Origin: CAZEHO01 sp964511945
Lineage (GTDB): Bacteria > Actinomycetota > Acidimicrobiia > Spongiisociales > UBA11373
DNA: 48,260 nucleotides
NCBI GenBank assembly: GCA_964511945.1
Contig: CAZEHO010000022.1
Location: forward strand, 1 to 48,260
Direction of reading: 5' to 3'
Part shown: positions 1 to 9,563 of the stretch, piece after piece
Position numbering within the stretch: position 1 is the first letter of the stretch
Layout of the letters: each line of letters begins with the position of its first letter
The notes under the pieces: model-generated
Seen by the model: only the letters and a program-made list of their open reading frames with translations
Database searches by the model: none
Told to the model about the DNA's origin: nothing
Translations under genes and position numbers: made by a program

Positions 1-115
1 GGTCCCACCATTCCCGCACGAGGAGTGGCGGAACCTGCGTCCTTGCGATTGGCGCCCCTGGCCGCCGATCAACGTGCCCGGCGGGCACGCCACATCGGCA
101 TTACTCAGCAGACTC

Positions 116-628
116 CTAGTGCCCGGCGCTCGAGAAGTGAGCCCGATACAGCCGACCGAACTCCAGGTAGCTGTCGACACCCTCGGAGGCCAACCGGACT
201 TCCTCGTCGGTCAGCTCCCGGACCGGTTTCGCCGGAGTGCCGACCGCAAGCGTGAACGGGGGCACCGACTTCCCAGGAGCAAGCACCGAGCCGGCGGCAA
301 CCCAGGCGCCCTCACCGACCTCTGAGCCGTTGAGGACGACGGCCCGAATGCCGATCAGGGCTCCGTCGCCGACGGTTGCCCCGTGCACGACCGCAGCGTG
401 TCCGACTGTGACACGATTGCCGATGATGGCCGGGAACCCGTCATCGACGTGCACGACCGTGTTGTCCTGCAGATTCGTTTCGGAGCCGATCACGATCCGA
501 TCCAGCTCGGCTCTGCATACCACACCGAACATCACCACCGCCCGTTCCCCAGCGGTCACGTCACCGATCAGCGTGGCGGTTGGAGCGACAAATGCTGAAT
601 GCTCGATCCTGGGCTCGGCGAGGTTCAT
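116..628 (-). CDS. gamma-carbonic anhydrase-like hexapeptide-repeat protein
   Basis: A 170-residue left-handed beta-helix protein of the gamma-carbonic anhydrase/PaaY/YrdA type. Hexapeptide repeats run through most of it (for example IGDVTAGERAVVMFGVV and VTVGHAAVVHGATVGDGALIG). The family's metal ligands fit the His of HVDDG, of VGHAAVVHG and the second His in that stretch. A short C-terminal helix follows APGKSVPPFTLAVGTPAKPV. Length is normal for the family. An ATG start follows a purine-rich stretch (GAGGAG, then GGAAG). It lies downstream of the helicase gene on the same strand, 58 bases away, and could be co-transcribed. Catalytic activity cannot be inferred because many members are acyl-carrier or metal-binding homologues with no measured carbonic anhydrase activity. 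Confidence 0.88.
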   Translation of the reverse strand: MNLAEPRIEHSAFVAPTATLIGDVTAGERAVVMFGVVCRAELDRIVIGSETNLQDNTVVHVDDGFPAIIGNRVTVGHAAVVHGATVGDGALIGIRAVVLNGSEVGEGAWVAAGSVLAPGKSVPPFTLAVGTPAKPVRELTDEEVRLASEGVDSYLEFGRLYRAHFSSAGH

Positions 629-686
629 CTTCCGAACTCCTCTGTGGTGGCCGCCCCATCATGGCGGTTCTCCCGGACTCGCAGCG

Positions 687-1937
687 TCAGCGGCGCCGGC
701 GCCGGCCCCCCGCCCGCCGCGACAGATCGACGGCGGATTTCATCTTGAGCTCAACCCGCTCGGGCTCGAAAGCGAGCAGGTCGCGCAGCCGCGGGTCGTT
801 CGAGTACATCTTGGTGATCTCGTAGTGCAGGCCCGAGGCGCGCTGCAACCGCTGCACCTCTTCGACCTGATCCCACTCGACGAGAGTGACGACCAGGCCC
901 GACTCGCCCGCCCTCGCTGTGCGACCGGACCGGTGGATAAAGCTCTTGTAGTCCGACGGCGGGTCGTAGTGAATGACCACATCCACATCTGAGATGTGAA
1001 GCCCGCGTGCAGCCACATTGGTTGCCACCAGCACCGGAAGCCGTCCGCGGGCGAAGTCCCCCAGCGTGCGTTCCCGGATCTGCTGGCGCAGATCGCCGTG
1101 AATTGCCCGAGCCCTGGTGCCTTCATCTGCAAGGTCCCGGGCGAGCCGGTCGGCGTTTCGTTTGGTCGCAACGAACACCAGCGTGCGCTGTGAGCTCTCT
1201 GCGATTGCGCCGACCACCTTTACCTTGTCCATGTAGTGCACCGCGAGGAAGCGGTGCTCCTGCTCCTCCGCCACCTCGGAATCCTGTTCGACGCCGTGCC
1301 GAACCGGATCGGTGAGGTACCGGGTCACCAGCGACCTGATCTGCCCATCGAGGGTGGCCGAGAACAGCATCGTCTGGTGCTCGCCGCCGATGAAGCTCAT
1401 CACTCGATGCACCTGCGGGAGGAAGCCCATGTCGGCCATTTGGTCGGCTTCATCGAGTACCACGGCCGACACGTTACGCAGATCGAGATGCCGCCGTTCG
1501 GCAAGGTCGATGAGGCGCCCGGGCGTTGCGACCACGATGTCGACGCCGCCGTGCACTCGATCGATCTGACGGCGCATTGGGACGCCTCCGTAGACCGAGA
1601 CGATGCGGAGCCCACGGGCGGCGGCAAGCGGCTCGAGATCACCGGTGACCTGGCGGCACAGCTCCCGGGTCGGCACGAGGATCACCGCCTGCGGGCCATC
1701 GGTCGCGGCCGGGCCACATCGTTCGATGAGCGGGATCCCGAACGCAAGTGTCTTTCCCGATCCGGTCTGGGCTTCGCCGCACACGTCGCGGCCCGCCAGA
1801 GCATCGGAGATGGTCAGCGTCTGCACCGGGAACGGCTCCACGAAACCGAGGCCGTCCAGAACCGCCACGAGATCGGAGGCCACCCCGAGGGCGGCGAAAG
1901 AAGTTGAGTGAGCGACGTCCGCGCTCGGACGGTCCAT
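687..1937 (-). CDS. DEAD-box RNA helicase
   Basis: ATP-dependent RNA helicase of superfamily 2, acting in RNA remodelling or ribosome assembly. Motifs appear in order: a Q motif near FPVQTLTISDAL, Walker A AQTGSGKT, PTRELCRQV, TPGRLIDL, the DEAD box in VLDEADQMADMGF, SAT, then domain 2 with LVFVATKRNADRL, ATNVAARGLHI and IHRSGRTARAG. The tail is basic (RRAGGRRRRR), as in many RNA-binding members. I chose the ATG at 1937, which gives 416 residues and begins just before the Q motif. The reading frame is open to 2036, but the extra residues look non-coding and no strong ribosome binding site marks either choice. Confidence 0.93.
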   Translation of the reverse strand: MDRPSADVAHSTSFAALGVASDLVAVLDGLGFVEPFPVQTLTISDALAGRDVCGEAQTGSGKTLAFGIPLIERCGPAATDGPQAVILVPTRELCRQVTGDLEPLAAARGLRIVSVYGGVPMRRQIDRVHGGVDIVVATPGRLIDLAERRHLDLRNVSAVVLDEADQMADMGFLPQVHRVMSFIGGEHQTMLFSATLDGQIRSLVTRYLTDPVRHGVEQDSEVAEEQEHRFLAVHYMDKVKVVGAIAESSQRTLVFVATKRNADRLARDLADEGTRARAIHGDLRQQIRERTLGDFARGRLPVLVATNVAARGLHISDVDVVIHYDPPSDYKSFIHRSGRTARAGESGLVVTLVEWDQVEEVQRLQRASGLHYEITKMYSNDPRLRDLLAFEPERVELKMKSAVDLSRRAGGRRRRR

Positions 1938-2075
1938 TGATGTATCCAATCGTCGAGGCTCAGCCCTCGAAACGTCGACCCTGTTGGGGAGTATCGGCGC
2001 CCGTCGGGCGCTGTGGGCGCTGTCGCCGGGCGCCACCGTACCAGGGCGGCTTCACTCGACCCGGTATGTGGTGCA

Positions 2076-4673
2076 CTACGTGCCGGTCTGCACCGGATCG
2101 TGGGCCCGGATCGGCAGGCGGGTCCGCCACCGTCCATCGACCTCGTGGAACGCGGCGGCGACTGCGCCTGCGGTGGGAACGAGACCGATCTCACCGATGC
2201 CCTTCACCCCGTAGGGAGCACGCGGTTGTGGCACCTCGACGAGGATCACCTCGATCTCGGGCACGTCCTTCGGCCGCAGGATGCCCAATGAGCGCAACGT
2301 CCAGTTCGTCGGTCGCGCTTCGCCGTCCGTCGGGAAGTCCTCGGTGAGGGCGTACCCGAGCCCCATGTGAACCGCGCCCTCGACCTGGCCGCGGCAGAGC
2401 ACCGGATTGATCGCTCGGCCGACGTCATGAGCGGCAACAACCTTCTCGATGTCACCGGTCTCACGATCTGCGATGACCAGCTGCGCGGCGTAGCCGAACG
2501 CAGAATGCAGCACCGGATTCTCGACGCCCTCGGACAAGGAGTTGGTCCAATCCACCCGGTACTCACCGAGGTAGTCCACGCCGACCTGTCGGCCGCCGGC
2601 GTCGGCTCGCCGGCAGGCATCGGCGACTGCGCCGGCCCCGAGCAGCGTGCCGCGGGATCCGGTGGTCTGACCGGCGCCAAGCTCCCGGCTGGTGTCGACG
2701 ATCACCCGCACCTGCTCGGGATCCACGCCGAGTTCTTCAACCGCGACCTGCAGCGCCACCGTATGGATTCCCTGGCCCATCTCGGTCCAGCAATGGCGAA
2801 CCTCAACCGAGCCGTCGCCCTCAAACCGCACAACGGCTCGTGAGATCTCCAGTGCGCCGTTGCCGAGTCCGGAGTTTTTCAGTGCCAGGCCGAGACCGAC
2901 TGCTTTGCCTGCCGCTCTTGCCTCCTCATACGCCCCCAGTACGGCGTCGAGGCACTCCCGGGCGCCGGCGGACCCATCGTCCATGATCTGACCCGGGCCC
3001 CAGACGGCACCCGGCTCGATCACGTTGCGGCTGCGCATCTCCCACCCGGTGATGCCGACCTGCTCGGCCAGCCGGTCGAGGATCCCTTCGGTCGCAAACT
3101 GCGCCTGATTCGCCCCGAAGCCCCGAAACGCCCCGCACACCGGGTTGTTCGTGCGGGCCGCGATCGCCTCGACATCGATGTTGGGGAACACATACGGACC
3201 GCTCACGTGTCCGGCCGCCCGCTCCAGCACCTTCGACCCAACCGAGGCGTACGGCCCGGAGTCACCGAGCATGCGGGCGCGCAATGCGGTGAGCTTCCCA
3301 TCGGCGTTGCACCCGGCCCACACCTCGATGCGGATCGGATGACGCTTGGCATGAAGACGGAGCGATTCCTCCCGGGAGAGTGTGCACTTGACGGGACGAC
3401 GAAGCAGGTGGGCGGCGAGGGCCGTCTGGCCCTGGTTGGCCATGTCCTCCTTGCCGCCGAACGCACCGCCGTTCGATATCAGCTCAACGGTCACGCGCTC
3501 CGGCGGCAAGGCGAGAATCGATGCGATCTGGTTGCGATCGTCCCACACCCCCTGGCCGCCGCTGTACACGTGGAGTCGGCCGCCCTCCGTCGGGACTGCC
3601 AGCGTGGACTCCGGCTCCAAGAAGGCGTGCTCGACGCGCTGCGTCTCGAAAACCTCGTGCAGCGTGTGCGCCGAGGCGGCCAGCGCGGCGCCGACGTCCC
3701 CGCGTGCATAGCAGCTCTTCGACAGCACATTCCCATCGAGACCCCACACGGCGTCCTCGTCACTCTCGAGGGCTGCGGCCGGGTCCGTGAACGGTGCCAG
3801 CACGTCGTACTCCACCGCGACCAGGTCGGAGGCGGCCCGGGCTGCAGCCCGGGTCTCGGCCACGACTACCGCCAGCACATCCCCGAAAAAGGACGTCCTT
3901 CCTCCTTCCGGGATCAATACCGGCCAATCGATATCGAGAATGCCGACCCGCAACTCCCCGGGAATGTCGGCTGCGGTGAACACCGCGACGACGCCGTCGG
4001 CGCCCTCAGCTGAGGCGGTGTCGATGCATTTCACCTCAGCGCGAGCGTGGTCGGTGAACCGAAGTGCGGCATGCAGCATGCCCTCCGGACGGAGATCATC
4101 GACATAGCCGCGATCCCCGAGTGCCAGCTCACGCGCCTCGTACTTGGCGCCGCCCGACCCGATGCCGCCCGGAGGTGCCGGATCGAATTCCCGGCCTGCG
4201 GCGAGGTCCTCGATGGCGTCGAGGATCCTCACGTACCCGGTGCACCGGCAGAGATGCGCACCCAGATGCCGTGATGCCGTATCACGATCCAGTGACGAAC
4301 CTCTCTGGTCCAACAATGCCTTGGTACGCACCAGGATCCCCGGCGTACAGAACCCGCACTGCAGGGCTCCATGGGCGGCAAATGCATCGGCGAGGCGGCC
4401 GCGCTCCTCCGCCTCGAAACCTTCGAGGGTGGTCACGGCCCTCCCGGCCACCTTGTCGAGTCCGGTCGAGCAACTCACCCTGGCCTTGCCGTCGATCAAG
4501 ACCGTGCAGCATCCGCACTGCCCCGACGGCGAGCACCCATCCTTGGGAGAGGTGATGCCGAGTTCCTCCCGCAACGCAGCGAGCAGGTGCGGGTGGCCGG
4601 CTGCCACACTCACCGGCGCGCCGTTCAGGACGAACTGGACCCGCTCTCCGCTCGAACCGGGCTCACCGGTCAC
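2076..4673 (-). CDS. fused Fe-S/molybdenum hydroxylase, xanthine dehydrogenase type
   Basis: An 865-residue molybdenum hydroxylase with the Fe-S and Mo subunits on one chain and no FAD domain. Residues about 10-90 form a plant-type [2Fe-2S] domain (GCSPSGQCGCCTVL). Residues about 95-165 form the second [2Fe-2S] domain (CGFCTPG and HLCRCTGY). Then come the aldehyde/xanthine oxidase hammerhead domain and the two Mo-cofactor domains, with GAFGGKED, GAFRGFGANQ, EMGQGIH, GAGQTTGSRG and the catalytic-Glu motif GVKGIGEIGL. This order and the GCSPxGQCGCC motif match the group annotated as selenium-dependent xanthine dehydrogenase. The protein itself needs no selenocysteine. A GTG start sits behind GGGGAGGG. 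A divergent carbamate kinase lies 164 bases away, a partnership known from purine-degradation clusters. FAD-subunit genes are not in the window. The substrate (xanthine or another purine or aldehyde) is inferred. Confidence 0.9.
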   Translation of the reverse strand: MTGEPGSSGERVQFVLNGAPVSVAAGHPHLLAALREELGITSPKDGCSPSGQCGCCTVLIDGKARVSCSTGLDKVAGRAVTTLEGFEAEERGRLADAFAAHGALQCGFCTPGILVRTKALLDQRGSSLDRDTASRHLGAHLCRCTGYVRILDAIEDLAAGREFDPAPPGGIGSGGAKYEARELALGDRGYVDDLRPEGMLHAALRFTDHARAEVKCIDTASAEGADGVVAVFTAADIPGELRVGILDIDWPVLIPEGGRTSFFGDVLAVVVAETRAAARAASDLVAVEYDVLAPFTDPAAALESDEDAVWGLDGNVLSKSCYARGDVGAALAASAHTLHEVFETQRVEHAFLEPESTLAVPTEGGRLHVYSGGQGVWDDRNQIASILALPPERVTVELISNGGAFGGKEDMANQGQTALAAHLLRRPVKCTLSREESLRLHAKRHPIRIEVWAGCNADGKLTALRARMLGDSGPYASVGSKVLERAAGHVSGPYVFPNIDVEAIAARTNNPVCGAFRGFGANQAQFATEGILDRLAEQVGITGWEMRSRNVIEPGAVWGPGQIMDDGSAGARECLDAVLGAYEEARAAGKAVGLGLALKNSGLGNGALEISRAVVRFEGDGSVEVRHCWTEMGQGIHTVALQVAVEELGVDPEQVRVIVDTSRELGAGQTTGSRGTLLGAGAVADACRRADAGGRQVGVDYLGEYRVDWTNSLSEGVENPVLHSAFGYAAQLVIADRETGDIEKVVAAHDVGRAINPVLCRGQVEGAVHMGLGYALTEDFPTDGEARPTNWTLRSLGILRPKDVPEIEVILVEVPQPRAPYGVKGIGEIGLVPTAGAVAAAFHEVDGRWRTRLPIRAHDPVQTGT

Positions 4674-4764
4674 TCGACCCTCCCCACTCGTGAGTCGGCA
4701 CAGTAACCGCAGCTCTTCCGCTGTTGTCGATCGCCACTAAGAAACCTTCCATCAGAGCGTCACC

Positions 4765-4797
4765 CGATCGATCGATAGGTTTATCATGTTGCGATAC
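4765..4797 (+). promoter_or_regulatory. candidate promoter/operator region for carbamate kinase
   Basis: Within the 164-base divergent spacer there is a self-complementary ATCGATCGAT (4767-4776), a short inverted repeat GATA-ggtt-TATC (4774-4785), and a TANNNT -10-like TATCAT (4782-4787). The kinase start lies about 50 bases downstream. This is only a positional and pattern argument. Confidence 0.3.
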
Positions 4798-4837
4798 GGG
4801 ACTGCACCAGGCGGGCCCATCTCAACGGAGGACAACA

Positions 4838-5779
4838 ATGCCAACTGCGGTCGTCGCCATCGGCGGAAATTCGCTGGTCACGGATGCCAACCATGTCACG
4901 GTCCAGGATCAGTACGAGGCGGCGAAGACAACCGCCCTCCACATCGCCCGGATGATCGCCGACGGCTGGGACGTCGCCATCTCCCACGGCAACGGGCCCC
5001 AGGTCGGCTTCATCCTGCGCCGCTCCGAGATCGCGTCACACGAACTGCATGAGGTCCCGCTCGACGTCTGCGGTGCCGACACCCAGGGCGCCATCGGGTA
5101 TGCCCTCCAACAGAATCTCCAGAACCACCTCCTCGATCTTGGAATCGACAAGCATGTGGTCACTGTCGTCACCCAGGTCGAAGTCGACGCTGCCGATCCC
5201 GCATTCGCCGACCCGTCCAAGCCGATCGGATCGTTCATGGACGAAGCGGCCGCAACCCGCCGTCGTGACGAAGAGGGCTGGAGCGTTCGCGAAGATGCCG
5301 GACGGGGATGGCGCAGGGTCGTTGCCTCTCCCCTTCCGAAGCAGATCGTGGAAGAACCGACGATCGCCGCGCTGCTCGAGGCAGGCACGGTCGTCGTCGC
5401 AGTCGGCGGCGGCGGCATTCCGGTCGTGGCGGGCGACGACGGTCACCTGAAGGGAACCGCTGCCGTCATCGACAAGGACCGGGCGTCATCACTGCTCGCC
5501 TCGAACATCGAAGCCGACCTGCTCCTGATCTCGACGGCCGTCGAGAAGGTCGCTCTCGATTTCGGCACGCCACAGCAGCGTGAAATCGACGAGATGAGCG
5601 CGGCGGAAGCTGCCGGGTACCTGGCCGAGGGCGTGCACTTCGCCGCCGGATCCATGGCACCCAAGGTCGAAGCCGCCATCGCCTATCTCGAGGCGGGCGG
5701 CACTCGCGTCATCATCACCGATCCGGCGAACATCTCGCGAGCCGTCAACGGCGAAACCGGAACGCACATCACACCGTAA
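4838..5779 (+). CDS. arcC: carbamate kinase
   Basis: Transfers phosphate from carbamoyl phosphate to ADP, giving ATP, carbamate and then CO2 and ammonia. It is a 313-residue amino-acid kinase family protein of normal ArcC length. Visible landmarks are the N-terminal AVVAIGGNSL, the SHGNGPQVG loop, VVAVGGGGIPVV, the DKDRASSLLA ATP-site region and MAPKVEAAI near the C terminus. The ATG at 4838 has a clear GGAGG at 4827-4831; an in-frame ATG further upstream lacks one. No arginine deiminase or ornithine transcarbamylase gene is present, so the divergent xanthine-dehydrogenase-like gene suggests a role at the end of purine or allantoin breakdown rather than arginine fermentation. That role is inference. 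Confidence 0.93.
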   Translation: MPTAVVAIGGNSLVTDANHVTVQDQYEAAKTTALHIARMIADGWDVAISHGNGPQVGFILRRSEIASHELHEVPLDVCGADTQGAIGYALQQNLQNHLLDLGIDKHVVTVVTQVEVDAADPAFADPSKPIGSFMDEAAATRRRDEEGWSVREDAGRGWRRVVASPLPKQIVEEPTIAALLEAGTVVVAVGGGGIPVVAGDDGHLKGTAAVIDKDRASSLLASNIEADLLLISTAVEKVALDFGTPQQREIDEMSAAEAAGYLAEGVHFAAGSMAPKVEAAIAYLEAGGTRVIITDPANISRAVNGETGTHITP

Positions 5780-5847
5780 AGGGACCTGTGACCCTGGCGG
5801 CGAGACCGCCTGGTGGCGTACTCCGTAGAGAACACGGAGGTGTCGTC

Positions 5848-7119
5848 GTGCGCCGCATTGCTCTGCTGCTTGCCGTTGGATTGATCATGGCTGCCTGTGG
5901 GGACGACGACGCCGCCCCCACCACCGAGCCGGTCGGCACTACGACTGTGCCCCCGACGACCACGACCGGGACTCCAACCACCGCCGCGCAGGTGACCACG
6001 ACTACCGCAGCCACCACCACCTCGGCTGCGCCCTCGACAACTGCCGCAACCTCGACGACCCTCCCTGCTTCCACATCCAGCACGCTGCCGTATCCGACCT
6101 TTGGGGTTCCGGCCGTCGAGCACTGTGTGATCGACACCCAGGCGGCAGATCACCTCAACGTGCGCGAGGGCCCGAGCATCGACTACTCGATCGTGGGCGA
6201 ACTGGCCCCCGACGCCACCGGGGTGACCGGAACCGGGCTGGCGGCCGAGGACGATCAGGAACGCGTATGGATCCAGATTGACCACGGTCTGGGGGACGCG
6301 TGGGTCGCGGGTTGGCACCTGACACCGGGTCCGTGTCGTGTCGGTAACCCGGGAACCGCCTGTGTGGTCGATACCACCTGCGACGACCGCCTGAACGTTC
6401 GGGTCGGGCCGGGTGTGGAGTTCAACCGCCTCGGCTCACTGCCCTTCAACGCATCAGAGGTCGTCCTGACCGGTGTTGCCGCAAACGACAGCAACGGGCG
6501 TGAGTGGTGGCAGATCGAATTCCGAGGCGAACTGGGCTGGGCCGCATCGTGGTTCCTCGACTCCGGGTCATGTGCCCCTTCGCCGGGACAACCGTGCCTC
6601 CTCCCGACCGGTCCGCCCGCCGCCGATTGTGAGAACGGCTGGACCACACCGGTTCCGGGATCGACCGACTGGAACGATGCACTGACGATGATCGGGGCCT
6701 ACGGACCCGGAGCCCGGACAGATCCGGCTGCCTTCGTCGTCGACGTGATGCGCTACTGCGTGGGGCCCGAGGACGTCAACATCCTGGCACCGCGACCACC
6801 GGTGGAGCGCTGGTACATCGAGGGGTATTCAGAGGTCGATCCGACCTATCGGGGACGGTGGCTGGTGCGCCGCACCAACGTGGGATTCGGTCTCGCCTGG
6901 GTCGCGCCGTACGGAACAACCGGCTTCGGATCGGGGACGTGGGAGACGTGCGTGGATCCGTGCATGTCGGGACGGCCGCTCGCCGGTGAGTGGTGCGATG
7001 CCGGGTGCATCGACGACCCCTTTGAGATTCCCTGCACCGGAATCGCACCGGGGACCTGGGCACCTGGAGAATGCTTCGGTCTGCCCCCCGAGGTCCTCGG
7101 CTGCTTCGCCGGTCTCTAG
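5848..7119 (+). CDS. lipoprotein with two SH3-type domains
   Basis: Secreted lipoprotein of 423 residues. The GTG at 5848 has GGAGG at 5836-5840 and gives a classic signal peptide ending LAVGLIMAAC, so Cys would be lipidated; an in-frame GTG at 5788 would put about 20 implausible residues before it. A Thr/Pro/Ala linker follows. Two bacterial SH3 domains are recognisable from DHLNVREGPSIDYSIVGEL and DRLNVRVGPGVEFNRLGSL. The C-terminal 170 residues are Cys- and Trp-rich and I do not recognise them. SH3 domains of this type usually bind cell-wall peptides, so an envelope role is likely. It lies 7 bases upstream of the CPBP protease gene and may share its transcript. Confidence 0.8.
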   Translation: MRRIALLLAVGLIMAACGDDDAAPTTEPVGTTTVPPTTTTGTPTTAAQVTTTTAATTTSAAPSTTAATSTTLPASTSSTLPYPTFGVPAVEHCVIDTQAADHLNVREGPSIDYSIVGELAPDATGVTGTGLAAEDDQERVWIQIDHGLGDAWVAGWHLTPGPCRVGNPGTACVVDTTCDDRLNVRVGPGVEFNRLGSLPFNASEVVLTGVAANDSNGREWWQIEFRGELGWAASWFLDSGSCAPSPGQPCLLPTGPPAADCENGWTTPVPGSTDWNDALTMIGAYGPGARTDPAAFVVDVMRYCVGPEDVNILAPRPPVERWYIEGYSEVDPTYRGRWLVRRTNVGFGLAWVAPYGTTGFGSGTWETCVDPCMSGRPLAGEWCDAGCIDDPFEIPCTGIAPGTWAPGECFGLPPEVLGCFAGL

Positions 7120-7125
7120 CAACCG

Positions 7126-7812
7126 ATGCGTTCTCGTCCGGCGATTGCCCTGGCCGGTGCGGTCGCCGTGCTGGCGGCCCTGAACATCGTCGGCAACCTG
7201 ATCCTGCCCTCCTGGAGCTACGTACCGGTGAACCTCGCATGCGCAGTGCTCCTGATCGGTATCGCGCGACGCGGCGGCGCCGCGACAACGGACCTGGGAC
7301 TGGAGCGCGATCGGGTGCGGCACGGCGTGATCATCGGGGTGGCCGCTGGTGGGATTCTCATCGCCGTCCTCCTCGTCGCCGTGGCGTTGCCGTGGACCCG
7401 TGAGTTCTTCGAGGATGAACGGGCCGCAGGCATCGGCGCCGCCGGACTCGCCTACCGGGTCGTAATCCGTATCCCGCTCGGCACCGCGATCCTTGAAGAG
7501 GTGGCGTTTCGCGGGGCCGTCCACGGACTGTGTCTCCGCATTTGGGGGTTTCGAGCCGCGGCGGCCGTCTCGGCAGTGCTTTTCGGGCTGTGGCACGTCA
7601 TCCCGGCGATCGATGTCGCCGACGGCAACGCCGGGGTGGTTGGGATGGGCACCGCGATGATCGTGACCGGTGCCGTTGTGTCTACCGCACTCGCCGGGTT
7701 GGTCTTGACCTGGATCCGGCAGCGAGCCGAGAGTCTGGTGGCGCCGATCGTCGTACATGCCCTCGCGAACTCGGCGGCATTCACACTGGCCTGGACCGTG
7801 CTGCGCAACTGA
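7126..7812 (+). CDS. CPBP-family intramembrane metalloprotease
   Basis: A 228-residue polytopic membrane protein of the CAAX-prenyl-protease/bacteriocin-processing (CPBP, Abi) family. The three family motifs are present: EEVAFRG (the paired Glu and Arg), FGLWHVIP (first His) and HALANS (second His). About six to seven hydrophobic segments are visible. The ATG lies 7 bases after the stop of the SH3 lipoprotein, suggesting one transcript. Members process membrane substrates or give bacteriocin immunity; the substrate here cannot be named. Confidence 0.85.
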   Translation: MRSRPAIALAGAVAVLAALNIVGNLILPSWSYVPVNLACAVLLIGIARRGGAATTDLGLERDRVRHGVIIGVAAGGILIAVLLVAVALPWTREFFEDERAAGIGAAGLAYRVVIRIPLGTAILEEVAFRGAVHGLCLRIWGFRAAAAVSAVLFGLWHVIPAIDVADGNAGVVGMGTAMIVTGAVVSTALAGLVLTWIRQRAESLVAPIVVHALANSAAFTLAWTVLRN

Positions 7813-7889
7813 CCCGTGCGCTCACGCTCAGGTCCCCGGCTGATGTCTTCACCGGCCGCAGCCCGGAGGCAACAGACCGTCTGCTTCCA

Positions 7890-9447
7890 CTACTGGCACA
7901 CCGCGAACCAGGTCACCCGGCCGTCATATTCGAAGAACAGGGCCCTCGCCGTCATCACCTCGTTGCCGAAGGTCAACGACACCTCGGCCTCCCACCCGTT
8001 GACCTCGTAGGCCCCACTGGGCACTTCGATCGGCTTGGTCACGGGAACGATGTCACCGATCAGGCGGTATCGGAAAGGCGTCAGGCGGAAAGAGCACGGC
8101 TGTCTCGCCGGTTGGCGGCTGGGATCCGAAATCGAACCTGAGGCGCAGCGGTTCTACTTCGGCGAAGGCGCTCAGATCGACCCGGGCGGCTTCCAACCGG
8201 TCGCGGCCCCGGTCGACACCCGCCACACGTTGCCTCGGATCGCTTCCTCCACGACCGCCACCGGAATGTCGCCCGGGCCGCGGTGCACCGTGAGACCTTC
8301 CTGCACCCACCCGGAACCAACCGGTGATTCGCCACCGGTGAGGGTGTCAACGGGCACTCCAAGCGATAGCCCGAGATCGCGCGCGGTGTATTCGAGAGCG
8401 CCGGCGATGTCTCCCGAACCGACTTCGTTAGCGGCGTCGCGCGGCTCATCGGGAATCAGCTGCGGCGCGCGGGACACAGGCTCGGCCGCATCGATCGTGG
8501 CCTGCGCCTCGATGACACCCTTGCCCTGGCCCAGGAGATCCGCCAGACGATCGCCGATGAACGGTCTCGCCAAAGTCCCGGCACCGACGAGATCGACAAC
8601 GGCCTTCAACCGGTCACTCCACCCGACCGCTTCCCCCATCTCATCGTGTCCGGCGATCAACTGCGTCAGCGCACCGCCCACGGAGTAGTCGGAGTACAGC
8701 CGGTAGCCGGTCAGGGTGGTTTCGGCCCAACCCGGACCATCGCATCGTGCATCTGATTGCGCGCCTGGATCTCGGCGTTGGTGATGCTGATCGGCCGCTT
8801 CGTGAGCCCGCCACCACCGGCCCCCATCGGGCGCATCGCGGCGTGCGTCCTGGCGACGGGAATCCGCCAGTGCACACCCTGGTCGGTGTTGTAGAGGGCC
8901 CGAGTCGCCCGCCGCAGGTGACACAGAGCGATGTCCGCGCTCCGGTCCGTGAGTTCGAGCTGCTCTCGAGTCGCCGTGACCCGGTCTGAGGCAGCGAATC
9001 CGTCGAGGAGTTCCAGCGCCATACGTGCATTCATCGCCCGTCTCGTCTCCTGCATCACCCGGTGATGGATGACATTTGGCGTGTTGTGGAACTGAAGGTC
9101 CAGCATCGAGTCGAACACCTGCATCGACGCCGACGCGTCTCGTATGAGGCAGTGACGAATCCCGCATTGGGGACTCCCAGCGCTTCGACACCGTCGGGAA
9201 CCCGACCGATGAACGCTCCCCTGGCATCGTCCCAGGCCAGGCCGACCGACATCCGGCCACCACCCTGGACTCCGAGTTCGACATCGATCGGTGCGACGAG
9301 TTCGGGATGGCCCGTCACGGCCGCAGCCGGGCTGCTCTCGGGAACGACGGCCACCTGCAGTGGTGCGTCGGCAGGAGCCTGAGGCAGCCGGCCCGGCTCT
9401 GACAGCGTCTTCCCGTCGGCTCCGAGCAACACGACTCGGAAACCCAA
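7890..9447 (-). pseudogene. broken gene of unknown function, four frameshifts
   Basis: Protein-like sequence runs continuously on the minus strand from a TTG at 9447 (GGAGG just upstream) to a TAG at 7890-7892, but the frame changes four times. Frame 1 covers the N-terminal part to about 9140 (ends near AGFVTASYE). Frame 2 runs to about 8730 (QVFDSMLDLQFHNTPNVIHH, then RPISITNAEIQARNQMHDAM). Frame 3 runs to about 8180 (AETTLTGYRLYSDYSVGG, then GALEYTARDLGLSLGVPVD). Frame 1 returns briefly (EVEPLRLRFDFGSQPPTGET) to about 8090. Frame 3 then ends with FEYDGRVTWFAVCQ. The intact ancestor would have had about 515 residues. I recognise no family. All neighbouring genes are intact, so decay is more likely than poor sequence quality. 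Confidence 0.75.
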
Positions 9448-9563
9448 GACGACCCTCCCGGCGCTACTCCCGCTGCCTACTCCTCGTCGCCGTCGGCGGA
9501 TAGGGCCGAATGTCCCAGCACATTCCGGATGATTCGCGTACCATCTCGTCAGGAGGTGGCGCA

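Noticed and set aside
28..80. Sequence at the left edge resembling part of the MITE-like core (CTGCGTCCTTGC shared)
   Set aside because: Only about 12 bases match exactly and the rest aligns poorly; it could be a diverged copy, but GC-rich chance similarity is as likely.
7890..9447. Programmed ribosomal frameshifting in the broken gene
   Set aside because: Four separate shifts in different directions, without consistent slippery sequences, fit decay better.
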